A stretch of 64,000 nt of DNA from Hibiscus mutabilis (Eukaryota; Streptophyta; Magnoliopsida; Malvales; Malvaceae), in assembly GCA_019671005.1 (NCBI GenBank), contig CM033741.1, forward strand, positions 7,378,001-7,442,000. Reading direction: 5' to 3'. The position numbers were made by a program, and so were the translations under genes. Shown here in pieces: positions 44,836 to 56,716 of the stretch (positions are counted from its first letter, which is position 1; every line of letters begins with the position of its first letter). A model generated the notes under the pieces. That model saw nothing but the letters and a program-made list of their open reading frames with translations. It searched no databases and was not told where the DNA came from.

Positions 44836-46086
44836 GGGAAAATTACACGAGTGATCACTTAACTACATTCTTTTTCTACTTTGGTCATTCAATTAATTTT
44901 TTTGTCAAAATTATCTCTCCCGTTAATACCTTTTCAAGGTAACTTAACAGAATTGCTGAGTTGATTTTTTTAATATTTTTAAATATTATTTTATTATTTC
45001 TTCTATATTATTTTTTAAAATTTTTATTCAGATCAACAACACCACCACAATAAAAATAAATAAATCAATTTTGCCGGGGGTTCAAACCCACATCCCCAGG
45101 TAAATAAGCTAGCGTGTTAGCCGCTGGGCTAAACCCAAATATAGTAATATTTTACCACAAATTAACTTTAAGTTAATTAAACAAAACCCAAAAACCAAAG
45201 AAATATCTAAAACAAATAACTTGCAACATCTGGGATTCAAACCAACATCCCACAATATGGAAGGGCCAAGCACAAACCAAATGTGCCACGTGAAGATGTT
45301 GCTTCATTTTCACTAAAATTTATATTTAATGTATATTAAGTTACCAACAATACAAAATAAAATATTAAAGTTAGGAGAGTGATTCGAACACAAAACTTTA
45401 TTAATAAAAATTTAAATATTTAAACACCAAGTTAAACTAAGAAGTTGTGATACTTTTAACTTAAATTATATTTAACTAAATTGTGATTAAAATTAAAAAT
45501 CAAACTAGATTTCATCTTTTCACTTTGTTCGATAATGACAAAATTAATTAAATTATTTTAAAAATTAAATTAATAATATTTATTTATTATAGAATATAAA
45601 CTTTCAAATTATATTTATTATTTTAAAATGATCTAATATCCTTTTAAAATAATTTAGTATTAATTTTATAAAAATAAAATAAATGATTATTTAATTTATT
45701 TTTGGGTCTAGTTTCTTTAATTTAAAATTAATTGGTGGTAAGATATGATTATATTTGGGGTTTAGCCTAGTGGCTAACACATGCAAATATTTCGCTAGGG
45801 ACGCGGGTTTGAATTCCCGCTCCCTTCAAATTTGATTTATTTTCTTTGTTGAGATTTATTTTCTTTTGTTGTGGTGTGTCACCACTTTATTGGTTTGAAT
45901 AAAAACAATTAAAAAAATATGAAGGAGAGTGAAAATAATATTAAAATGTTTTAAAAAAAATTATGTCAGTATTTTTATTAATTTTTTAACGAAGGGGCCA
46001 AAATATAAAAAGTATCTAATAGGAAGGACCTATTAGAACGATTTTGATGAAAAAATTAGTTAGATGACCACCCGTGTAATTTTTCC
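44836..46086. mobile_element. 1.25-kb fold-back TIR element with tRNA-like modules
   Basis: The ends GGGAAAATTACACGAGTG and, from the right, GGAAAAATTACACGGGTG are inverted, and similarity continues inward for about 300 bp per arm (left to about 45150, right from about 45745). The flanks AAGTTTTTT and AAAATTTTT are an imperfect 9-bp duplication, suggesting a Mutator-like origin. Each arm ends inward in a tRNA-like head: minus strand about 45135-45068 (TTTAGCCCAGCGGC, GGGTTTGAACCCCC) and plus strand about 45755-45830 (TTTAGCCTAGTGGC, GGGTTTGAATTCCC). Two more lie between them on the minus strand (about 45300-45215 and 45440-45368). No transposase is seen. Confidence 0.75.
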
Positions 46087-46189
46087 AAAATTTTTAAAAA
46101 AAATTAGATACTTAATAAACTACCTTCTTAAATATTAGATATACTTAATAAACTACCTTAGAAAAACTGGTGAATCAATCAAATTCCAG
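46087..46189. repeat. Short tandem duplication next to fold-back element
   Basis: TTAGATACTTAATAAACTACC and TTAGATATACTTAATAAACTACC stand almost side by side (about 46105-46160), a duplication of about 35 bp. No gene is seen. Confidence 0.45.
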
Positions 46190-46770
46190 TCCTAAATAGT
46201 ACACTTGGCAAACTTGACTCGAGATCTAAGATCGAATTAATTTATTCGATTCGAGACTCAATATGGACCCGAACATAATAGTTTAAACTTGACCTAAACC
46301 TGAAATAAATCGAATAAAAACTGACCCAAATTTTAGCTAAATTAAAAATCAGCCCGAACCGAAAATAACTCGAATCAAAAGCAACCTGTACTAAAAGCAA
46401 CCCGAATTTAATTTGTTCATATATATGTTTTTATTCTCATTTTGTATTATATTACTAATTAACAATCACCTTTAGTAATAGTTTAATACTTTAGTATTAT
46501 TTTTTTCTTTAAAATACTATCTTCATATATTAAATCAATCCGAAAAAGCAATAGATATGATATTGATCCGAACCGAAAATTTAATAGATACGATATTAAC
46601 AGGGCCCAAAAATTAACTAATCTGATATTAACCTGACCTGACCAACAATAACATAAGCCCGAACTAAATTTGAATCATACACAATCAAACCTGAGTCGAA
46701 CCTAAATAAAAACACCTAACCAAAAATCAACCCGAACCCAATCCGATTGCCACCTCTAACTGTCATTCCA
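46190..46770 (+). repeat. Unclassified dispersed repeat, copy 1
   Basis: AT-rich DNA is full of CCGAACC, ACCCGAA and CTCGAATC strings, beginning GGCAAACTTGACTCGAG and ending near CGATTGCCACCTCTA. The start and internal order recur at 53226-53460 plus 55012-55330, and in reverse at about 61840-62505. There is no coding capacity, inverted end or tail that would name the class. Confidence 0.6.
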
Positions 46771-47041
46771 CGCGCCTCCGCTGTGCCTAATCAGATATAG
46801 TGCTTTCCATCTAGGCGAAGGTCACTATCACATCAAGACGTAGCCATGAGGGGCAAATGCCACGCTGTCGCCGACAATCAATCATCATCATCCAAAAAGT
46901 CCACATCCTCTCTTATTCAAATCAAACCATGGGTAAAGGTAGTTAAATGTCCACGCTACGCCAGTCTTGAATCAAATTTCAAAACGTTGAAACCCAGGCC
47001 CAACCAGGCAACCACAGCCACCGCCGCCGTCAGGAAAAAAA

Positions 47042-50000
47042 ATGTCCGCGCTCCAATTCCAACTTCCATTCAAATCCGATATCCGCCTCGCTTCCTCCAC
47101 TTCCCGCGCTCTCTGTCCTGGACGGAACTTCACCCTCCCACGTCAGCTTCGCCCTCGTCGTCCACCTCTCCGCACCTCTTTCCCGCCGCCCCCAAGAGCT
47201 TTCTCCGATGCCCCCGCCCCCGCTCCCGTTGCCGATAAGCCTTCGATTTGTACCGCCGACGAGCTCCACTATGTGTCCATACCTAATTCTGATTGGCGCC
47301 TCGCCCTATGGCGCTATCACCCTCCTCCCCAGGTTTTTTGCTTCTCTTTTGACTTTGCAGGAATTTTTATTGTTAGCAATTTTCTTTCTTTCTCTCTTTC
47401 AATAATGCTATGTTTGTGAACATGAGTGTGAGGATCTGATGGATGTTATCTAAATTGTGAGGGAAATATGTATAGATTTGTTGAGATTGATTATAATGCT
47501 ATGCCTAGGAACATGAATGATCGAATGTGAAGGTTTGGGATATGTTATCTTAATATGAGATAAAGATGCTTGAGATTGATTGTATATTTCAAAGGTATAA
47601 AAACATGAATTTCAATTTACTACTAATAAACATCCAACATACCATGAATTTGTGATTTAATCATGAATATTACGTTCATATGTTCAGTTTTAACTATTTT
47701 TGAAATACAAACTTATCTTTTGATGCCTAATTCTTTTTACTTATATATAGATGAAATGATTTCCATTTTAACAGGCACCCCCGAGAAATCACCCTCTGTT
47801 ATTATTATCTGGACTGGGGACTAATGCCATTGGGTATGATCTTTCTCCTGAGGTAAATTACGTTTTGCTTTTCATTTTATGCTAATTTCCTTCATCAATC
47901 TTTTGTGTTTTTGTTCTGAAAGATTAGAACATTCCCCCCCCCCCCCAAAAAAAAAAAAAGCACGGAGAAAAAAGTTGGGAACATTGAAATGTTTGCCCTC
48001 AATTTTTTTTTGAACATTACTTTTCTTCTTCATGTGGTTGTAAACTGTAAAGTACAAAATAGATGTGTAAAACAGTTCTAATTCTATCATTAACTCACAA
48101 TTTTTAGTTGATTTAAAAAACCCATATTTTTTAGTTGTAATTCGGGATGAGAATACATGTTAAATCATAAACAATTATCTTCATTAATTTGCTTTTTTAT
48201 TTCAAAAGGAATTTTTTTATGATAAAAAAGAGGCATCTTCTTGTATCTTGGAGTAGGTTCACTGTTCACTACTCTTTTATTTCCTTCAATCTCTGTATGC
48301 TCCTTTTGCTTTTAGTATGGATGCTCAATTGTTTTTTTCTCTCAGATTCTATAGTTTTTATGCAACAAGATGTTTCTTAGCTGTATTTGCTGATGGATTA
48401 GCCAGGAGTAATGGACATTTTATCTTTAGCGTGTAATTAATACAATCCAAACTTGTTCAGTTTGGGTTTGTCTATAATCCTCTTGACTCTTCATAGAAAC
48501 CAAAATCTAATGAGCCCTGGAAGACCTTTTAGTTTACCGTGTTGTAGTTTATTAACGGCCGATATTATAATCACATAGAAAATCATCACTTTTGTTTACC
48601 CAGGTAATAGCTACCTGAGAGATGTCTAATTTCTAAGCCCGAGTCTGATCCACAATAAGCCATTAGGAAAATATTGTTGAACCATGCTTAGTGAGAAACT
48701 CATACTTGACAGTTCAATCCATATGGAGAGTATGGTCCCTTGCACCGACGGTCATCACCTGTTGACTTCATTAGAAAACCTGTATGCGTGTGTTTGACAA
48801 TTTGCACAGATCGCCTTGTTTAGTCAAAATCAACAAACGTAGCTTATACATTTTATTGAGGACATTGCATAACAAAATCTTCTATTCTGGATTCTCTTTT
48901 GTTGTGTGCCTTTTATCTGCCTTGCCTTTGTAGCATCATTACGTGAATGCCTGTATTCATGGTCAAATAAACAATGATGTTTCCAACTTTTACATATAGC
49001 TTCCAAGATGCTAAATATCATTTCCTTCTTTCTTACTTTATAAATATGATCCTTTCCTGAAAAATTTGATATGCATCTGCAGTCTTCATTTGCGAGATAT
49101 ATGTCTGGCCAAGGATTTGACACATGGATTCTTGAATTTCGTGGTGCTGGGCTGAGTGTGCAGACATCAAACTTCAAAGAAACCAAGGTAGCCATGGCTC
49201 AGAGTGTGGCAAATGGAGCTCCTCAGACGCAGCCAACTGATGTTTCTGGTTACTTATCTGATTCTGAGTTTTATTTCCTTAGAGAAGATTCAATAGGGAT
49301 TGGAACGTCTTGGGATGAAGCAAAATTGGTTTCAGAGTTGACAGAAATTTTCATGCGTTTGTCTGAGAGACTTTCAGGTTTTCTCAGCGAAGGTCAATCA
49401 AGGCTTATATCGACTAAATTATTAGATAAGATATCAAGAAATTTGGAGGATTCTCAATTATCTGAACGCTTTGAGGAGGTAAGGATGAAGCTTTCCAACT
49501 TATTGGAAAAACAACAGAACTCAGGTATTGCTAGCCAAATTAGAGATCTGAGTCAAACACTAGTAAATATTATTGAGGGAGGCCAACGATCTGTTTCACC
49601 TCAGTTCATTGATATGCAAGAGAGGCTTTCATCAACAATAGAAGACTTTCAGAAACAACTTGACCTGATTGTGAAGTACGATTGGGATTTTGATCACTAT
49701 CTGGAGGAGGATGTTCCTGCTGCGGTAAGGTGACATTTTGCAAATGCCTACATAAATTCATATCTGTCTCTAGGTTGAATTGACAATTTTCATTCACCTT
49801 CATATAGATGGAATACATAAGGGCACAGACAAAGCCTAAGGATGGAAAACTGCTTGCAATTGGTCACTCAATGGGAGGCATATTGCTTTATGCAATGCTC
49901 TCGCGGTGTGGTAAGATGCCAACATTTGAAATTTATGCCATATTGTGATGTTTTTTGTGCTTAAATTCTAATTCATAAAGGGAAATCTGAACTATCCCTC

Positions 50001-52444
50001 AATTAGTTGAACTACATTTAGAAAACCCTATTGGAGAAAATATTGTGGATGAGCTTGTCTCCTTCTAAACTTTAAACTAGCAATTTATCAGCTAAAATAT
50101 AGAACTGTTTAGATTTAAAGTGGAAACAAGTTATGTTGTTTAGGACGTACAAGTTTTTTATGCATCATCACCTATTTAATAGCTGATTAAAATAAGAGCA
50201 ATTAAATCCTCATAGTTCGTATAGAAGTGCCACTGCTACAAATAAGCTTACTCTCAATCTTTCATATTGAAGTGCTGCTGCATAACCTCTGCTCCAAATA
50301 CAATTACAGACAGCAGCAAGCCTGTATATAAATTTTGATACACTCTGAAGAAACTTGACTTGTTTGTTCAAATGCATTCATTAGTATTGGTTTGTAATGT
50401 GCTTCTGTTTAGCTTACTAGTTACTTCCTTTTCTTTTTCATGTTGATAAAAATCACATTGCTTGTATGTTTCATATCATCTTGTAAGGTTCTGAAGGGAG
50501 GGAACCTGGATTAAATGCTGTTGCAACTATGGCATCAGCACTTGATTACAGATCTTCAAAGCCACTCAAAGTACTCTTACCTCTTGTAAGTGCATGAGTT
50601 AGTTTCATACTCGTTAATTGCTATGTTGATGTGATTTTGGTGACTACCTACTTAAAAGTTCTATATATTTAGACTCCCTGAGAAAGTAACATCATCGCAC
50701 TGGTTCTGCAGGCGGATCCTGCACAAGCACTTAATGTCCCTGCTGTTCCATTCGGATCATTACTGGCGGCTGCTTATCCACTAGCATCTCATCCTCCTTA
50801 CGTCTTGGGTTGGCTTAATAGTCTAATATCAGCGGAGGACATGATGCATCCAGAGTTGCTAGAAAAGCTAGTCTTAAATAACTTCTGTAAGTATGGGCAT
50901 ATGTTGTCTTCACATGATGCGAAATCTGCAGCATTCTTATTGTAAATAGTGTTGTCAAGGGTGCAAGGCATTTTCTAGTCACTAGAACCCTTATATTGTC
51001 TAAGGTGCAAGCTGTAAAAATGCATTCTACTGAGTGGAGGTGCAGTATACTTGTTTGTGTGTGTATCTCTATATATAATTCTCTATTTTTTGTTGGCCAA
51101 TATGCATGATTTCCTTATGGTCTCAAGTCTGTTGTTGTTGTTGAATAGTTAATTACTGAGAAGTTGAGAGTTTGATCTTATCCCCCTTTTACTAATAATG
51201 GTACAATTAATAAAAAAAAGAGAGAACTTCTTTATGTGTATTGCCTTAAAAAAAAGCACACCTAAGGGCACTCCCCTCACTTGGAAGGATCTAGGGAGTT
51301 TTGTGGTTTGGCACAAAGGTAAAACGACCAGGTAATGAACATCTGGGTATACCGTTGTTTATGTCAGACAAATTAATAATTTGATCACACGCATTATACC
51401 TTGAGATTTTTATTATTGACTTTTTCGCCAGAATTGTTTCCAAGTATAAGCTCTAGTTGCTTTATTTTGAATTTATAAAATTTCTGTGTTCATTCTCTTG
51501 TATATTTTGACTTGCATAACATCTATTATCATTTCCAGGTACCATACCAACTAAGCTTATTTTTCAGCTCACATCAGCTTTCGGAGAGAAGGGGTTATGC
51601 GATAGGAGTGGTAAATTTTCCTACAGGGATCATCTAAATAAATGCAGTGTCCCTGTCCTGGCTATTGCAGGGGATCAAGATCTGATTTGCCCACCCGAGG
51701 CTGTAGAGGGTAGGTGTTAACTTTGTGATTAGTTAAATACATATAATCTCATATGGTTTTAATCTATACTTATATTTTTCCCTTTATTTGTAAAACCAGA
51801 AACTGTGAAGTTTTTTCCGGAGAATTTGGTAACCTATAAACTATTTGGAGAACATCACGGTCCCCATTATGCACATTATGATTTGGTGGGAGGACGACTG
51901 GTAAGTATTACTGATAGAAAATGTGGTAAATTTACATTTTAGATAATTGAAATCAGTATAAACTTTCATTTAGGTCACAAATATTTAATTTTATCTAATT
52001 ACATTTACTAACATCGATCGTTAATAAATTATGTCACTTGCATAACTCTAACGAAAAAGTTATCTCTTCATGCTTACTTGATTTATCTTTTAATTCTCAT
52101 CAAGATACGGCCTAAAAGATTTACCCAGTATGCATATGGTACTTTTCTTTTTGGCTGGCAAAACTGTTTATTTTCCATTCTAAATTGCAATATGATTTTT
52201 TTTTTACTAAAATGTTGGTTATACCTATCTTATAGAAGTTCAGAGATATAAACGAAATTAAAAGTCTGTGACCTATATGAAATTCGATGTTGACTCGGAG
52301 TTTAAATTACCCTAAAACAATTTAGCAGGCTATTTGATTGTTATTTGAGTGATGCTTGTTTAATGTTTCTCAAATTTGTTCAAACTGCAGGCGATGGAGC
52401 AAGTTTACCCATGTATTGTCCAGTTTCTTAATCGTTATGATTAA
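47042..52444 (+). CDS. Plastid-type alpha/beta hydrolase (UCP031088-like)
   Basis: Nine exons, 47042-47332, 47775-47852, 49083-49724, 49808-49910, 50488-50585, 50712-50886, 51539-51709, 51800-51900 and 52391-52444, give 570 residues with all splice phases consistent. The Arg/Ser/Pro-rich N terminus looks like a chloroplast transit peptide. The core shows LLLLSGLGTNAIGYDL (oxyanion region), WILEFRGAGLSV, the nucleophile elbow GHSMGG, the acid region AGDQDLICPPE and the His region EHHGPHYAHYD: a complete Ser-Asp-His triad. A helical, coiled-coil-like insert of about 110 residues in exon 3 precedes the elbow. The family matches Arabidopsis At1g15060/At1g73750 proteins; the substrate is not known and a lipase or esterase role is inferred. 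An upstream out-of-frame ORF starts at 46846 and overlaps the start codon, so translation may be damped if it lies in the mRNA. No lesion is seen. Confidence 0.92.
47936..47961. repeat. Poly-C / poly-A tract in intron 2
   Basis: A C-run of about 13 is followed directly by an A-run of about 13 inside the hydrolase intron. Such runs are unstable and prone to sequencing error; this one lies outside coding sequence. Confidence 0.8.
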
Positions 52445-53225
52445 TCATCTTTAGAAAAACTTGTTTGGGAGGTAACCATTCATTTTTCCCCCAATGGTGT
52501 TAAATATGATTTCCTTTGTTAGTAATCTTGGCAGCACCAAATATGCTTACTACCATTCACAGTTATTTTTATGTGATCGATCACTTTTGGTGGAGGCATT
52601 GCAAATGAAACATTTGATTTCTCGGATTCGGGTTTGACTGTCAGATAAGGTATATCCAGTTGCAGATATGTTTACTTTTTTATTTGGAAGATCCTTAGAG
52701 GGTCATTCATATGTCCTAAGTTCATGCCCAAAACCCAGAACCGAACTTGTACTAATGTTTTGCAGTAGGTCCTTTGTTAAATTGTTTATGTAAAATTATG
52801 ATCATAGAAACTGTAATATTGACCCATGTAAGCCATCCAACAGTAGACATGTTGTATCATTGTTGGTATTACCGTTGTTTTGGAAGGGTATTGGTTTTGA
52901 ACTGCAATTACTTTTTTTCTTTCATTGGAGTGTCATATTTCTAATTACTGTTCTCATGTCGTATTTGAAATGATCGGAAAACACCCCTTTTGGGTGGCAA
53001 GGGGGAAATGAGATTAGAGATTCTGAGTAATGTCTCCTTGAAGAGGTGCAGCAGTGTTGATTGAAAGAAGCTGCCTGTCTATTAACCTTATCCAGCACCA
53101 GATTTTACCTTCTGCACTTGGAGACACATCAGACCATATCCATCCTTGGAGGAGTGGGCAGCCTGCAAAACAAGAGCAGTGCTTCACCGCTTGTCAAGAG
53201 GAATCACACTCTATTTTGTTCATAA
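52445..53225 (+). other. 3' UTR and flank of hydrolase gene
   Basis: The 3' UTR starts at 52445. No strong AATAAA signal is clear. An 86-aa frame at 53054-53314 runs into the repeat that follows and shows no domain. Confidence 0.45.
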
Positions 53226-53460
53226 ATCTGGCAAACTTGACCGAGAACCGAACCGATTCACTCGATCCAAGATTCGATTTTGACCCGAACATGATGATTC
53301 GAAACTCGAAATAAATCAAATTGGACTGAAATTGATTCGAATTTTAGTTGAATCGACGTTGACCTAAATCGATTTTTAATCGAATCAAAGGCAACCCGAA
53401 CCAGTGAAGCAAAGGCTACCTGAGTTGATTTTACCAGAACCGAAGACAGCTCAAATTGAA
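53226..53460 (+). repeat. Dispersed repeat, copy 2, left part
   Basis: It begins GGCAAACTTGACCGAGAACC, like copy 1 (GGCAAACTTGACTCGAG), and follows the same order of ACCCGAAC, CGAAACTCGAAATAAATC and CAACCCGAACC strings. It stops where the LTR starts and resumes after it. Confidence 0.6.
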
Positions 53461-55011
53461 TGTAACCCCTAAACCCGGCCCAGAAGAAATAGGTTGAATC
53501 TAGGAAGTCACGTTTGAAAATATAACCCTCAAGAAAATCAAATTTAAAATTATACTTTAATTTAAAAAGAATATATATATATAACTAAAATTTAATAAAT
53601 ATCTCATAATAATAATATACAAATATTATAATTAATATTCGAATATTTAAATACAATTTTTGAAATAAAACCACAATAAATGAATGCAAAAAATAATCTC
53701 AAAACATAATTAGTCTCAAAGTATGAAATTACATCAATGTATCAAAATAATAAATAATGATCTGAATAATTAAAAATAGTTTTGTACTCAATATTAAAAT
53801 AATCGGACGTAAGGTGAGATCCTCCAAGTACCGTAACGCCTAGTTCTGCGTATCTGAAAGAAGAACTAAGGTTGAGTAAGCTAAAGAGCTTAGCGTGTCT
53901 CTAAAGTGCAAGAAAAATCATAATCATAAAAGAAAATATTATTTTGAATAAAATCTTTTAAATCATAACACATAAATCACAAGCTCAATGCAATGCACCC
54001 AACTATAACCGCCAAGAGGAAAGTTTTCATGAACTCCTCACTACAACCGCCATCCAAAGTGAAATTCAGCCCGAAGGGTGAAACCACTTAATTTCCCCGT
54101 AAAAATCTCAACCCATACTCAAACATATATGATGTTTAAAACTCAAATTCATAAATATAGTTTCATAAATCCGATATTCCATAAACATACTTTATAAATT
54201 CATAAATCATAATCCATAAATCCTGGTTTCCGTAAATTCCGATGTTTCGTAAATCAAATATTTCATAAATCATAAATTAAAACACATTCTAAAACTGTAT
54301 GCATATAATGTCAACCATACAAGCTATAATGCAGATCATAATCAAGCAAGGTATAAAACCATATAAAAATTATTTATTTATAGCACCGGAAGAAAGCAAA
54401 CCTTAGCCAAAGCAAACTCAACCTACTGATTGAAGCGTTTCTCAGGATCAGAAGTATTGGGCCCAACTGTATTGATACCTATGAGAATAATTTCTATTTT
54501 ACTATTGTTATCACTATGACTAAGGAATTATTCCTATATATTTATCTAACGAAATTTAATGATACAAGAATACTTATCTGATTTGAACAGATGATCTTCA
54601 AATCAACTGGAGACGTAGTTGAATTAAGCAGTACCAGAGACTTAGCGATGTTTAATCGAATTAAATAAATAAAAAAGAAAAGAATATATGTTTCGAATAC
54701 AAATCGAGAGATGAGGAGGGGAAGACCGGCGCAGGTTTGGATAAAAAGAATGTCGCAGGGAGGGTAAAACCAAACTTATGTATATATAATTTTGGATAAA
54801 TTACAAGATAAGTCTTTGTTCTTTTCTAGGGTCACAAAGTAGGTACCTAATATTATTTTTTTATAAAAAAGACACTAAATTTATTTAAAATTCAATTAAT
54901 TCCCCAATTTCTTAACTAGTGTTTCATATTTAAATTCCTAATTTCTAGGGTTTTGAATTTATGAATTTTAAAATTAGGTTTTTGAATTGGGGGTATGTTT
55001 GGGGTGTTACA
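53461..55011 (+). mobile_element. Solo LTR (gypsy type) nested in dispersed repeat
   Basis: The 1551-bp segment begins TGTAACCCCTAAACCCG and ends GGGGTGTTACA. The flanks TTGAA and CTGAA make a 5-bp duplication with one mismatch. It is collinear with the solo LTR at 28745-31171 (CCTCCAAGTACCGTA, CTGAAAGAAGAACTA, AGTGAAATTCAGCCC). No coding region is inside, so it is a solo LTR of the same family, shorter by about 0.9 kb. Confidence 0.85.
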
Positions 55012-55330
55012 CTGAAAGCAACCTGAATTTATTTCATCTAAATCTTATTGGACCAAATAAATTTTATATATACTCTGATTGAACTCTTACTCAACCCGAA
55101 GATCCAAAGATTGATTTGAATAAAAGAAAACCCTACCGATTTCTTATTGAGTCCATATTAACTCAAATCGAAATCAACCGATCTGACATCAATCGAACTG
55201 ATGTTGATCCACTCGATTACCATAGACCCATAAATCGAACCAGACTTGATTTGATTTGCACCGAACTTAAACGAACAAAATCAGATCTTAAATAACCTGA
55301 ATCGAACTCGAACCTGTTTACCTCTAGCCG
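55012..55330 (+). repeat. Dispersed repeat, copy 2, right part
   Basis: After the LTR the repeat resumes (GAAAGCAACCTGAATTTATT, as in copy 1 AAAGCAACCCGAATTTAATT) and ends near GAACCTGTTTACCTCTAG, matching the end of copy 1. Confidence 0.6.
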
Positions 55331-55411
55331 TAAACAAAACAACAATCCCCTCCACCTTAATCCCATTATTCATGCATTTACTTTTTCATAAAAAGACAAC
55401 AAACAACAGGT

Positions 55412-55681
55412 AAAACTTTAATACACAGGCTGTGTAAAATTAATTTTACACAAGCATGTGTATTTACACTATAAAAACTCAAATCTTAAATTCTTAATCC
55501 TAACTCTAAAAAGCTAAACCTCACACTCTAAACTCTAAACCCTAAATTCTAAACACTAACCTTAAATTCTAAATTCTACAACCTAAACCCCTAAACCTTA
55601 AACCTTAAATTAAAACCTTAACCCCTAAAACTAAAAGACACGTGTAAACTTAAGTTTACACGGCCTGTGTATCAAAGTTTT
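55412..55681. repeat. MITE with telomere-like CCTAAA interior
   Basis: The left end AAAACTTTAATACACAGG is matched by the reversed right end AAAACTTTGATACACAGG; further in, GTGTAAAATTAATTTTACAC and GTGTAAACTTAAGTTTACAC mirror each other. About 55510-55635 is degenerate CCCTAAA-type repeat. No clear target duplication is seen. It lies about 1 kb upstream of the Aux/IAA start. Confidence 0.65.
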
Positions 55682-56067
55682 TTCCACAAACAACACACAC
55701 ATAAAAGAAAACTCCAATTTCCTAACGTGCTTATTCATCTCACCTGTTCCCAAGCGGGTGAAAAGCTGAGGCATTGTAGCAATTGTTGGGTGTCAAAATC
55801 CAACCAAACTTTTGTTAAGATCACTTCAGCCATCCCCTGTTCATTTCATGTTACCAGAATCAGACCAGCACCAGAACAAGATAAGCATTCATCAATCATT
55901 GGTTATGGAGAGGTCTTTCCTGTCGTCCCTAACTGCTCAATTTTGGTCCCCCACTTTGATATGCAATTTCAGTTATATATTTCCTTATCATAATAATAAT
56001 TCTTGTATTCGTATCATGTTCGTTTTTTTTTTTGTGTTAAAATCATGATTAGTGGATAATTGTTTCA

Positions 56068-56292
56068 TGCACTAGCGGTGAATTTTTTCACAAGCATGGT
56101 TAATTTTATTCTAAAAATTAAAATCTTCAACCAAGCCCTAACCTCTAACCCCTAAAACCTAAACTATAACTATGAACTATAAATTCTAAACCATATAACC
56201 TAAACTCTTAGAAGCTAAACTCTAAACTAAACTTCTAAATTCTAAATTGGACTTGCTTGTTGAAAATAAGTTTTTTCACAGGGGCAGTGTAT
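56068..56292. repeat. Second telomere-like MITE of the same type
   Basis: The ends TGCACTAGCGGTGAA and, reversed from the right, TACACTGCCCCTGTGAA are inverted, followed by TTTTTTCACA / TGTGAAAAAA. The interior (about 56130-56240) is CTAAACTC and CCCTAA-type repeat. It probably belongs to the same family as 55412-55681, as judged from the GATACAC end and interior. Confidence 0.55.
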
Positions 56293-56716
56293 CGGATCCA
56301 AAAATAAAAAAAAATATAGTTCCAAAATATTTTTTTCTCCAAATGAGTATGCCATTTTTTTTCATTTACACACTAAACTATACTTGTTTCTCAAAAAAAT
56401 GCAATTGTTCATTTTGAGAGCATAACGTATCCCTGACTGTTTAAACCTTAATAAGCACATTTATATTCATATATTTTTTTATAAGCTAAAATTTCATGTT
56501 TTAATTGTTTCATATTCATATTATAGAATCAGCCATTTTTTTATCTTGTTCATTTATTCTTTTCATTTCATAATTGTACTTAATTTTATATTTTAGTTGT
56601 TTCCTCTACATATATTTGTTTTTCAGGGGTCTTTGCCCACTATATAAATAACCCATGCATGGTCATGTTAAAGCAGTTCAATTAAGTTGCTTTTGCTACC
56701 AATTGAAAACAATCAA
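56293..56716 (+). promoter_or_regulatory. Proximal promoter of IAA32-like gene
   Basis: This is AT-rich DNA. A TATA-box-like CTATATAAATAACC at 56640-56653, 64 bp before the start codon, probably sets the transcription start. No canonical auxin-response element TGTCTC was noticed in this stretch. Confidence 0.55.

Noticed and set aside
45755..45830. Functional tRNA gene
   Set aside because: A- and B-box strings are present but no full cloverleaf with acceptor stem and anticodon arm could be drawn; the copy is duplicated in inverted form in a transposon.
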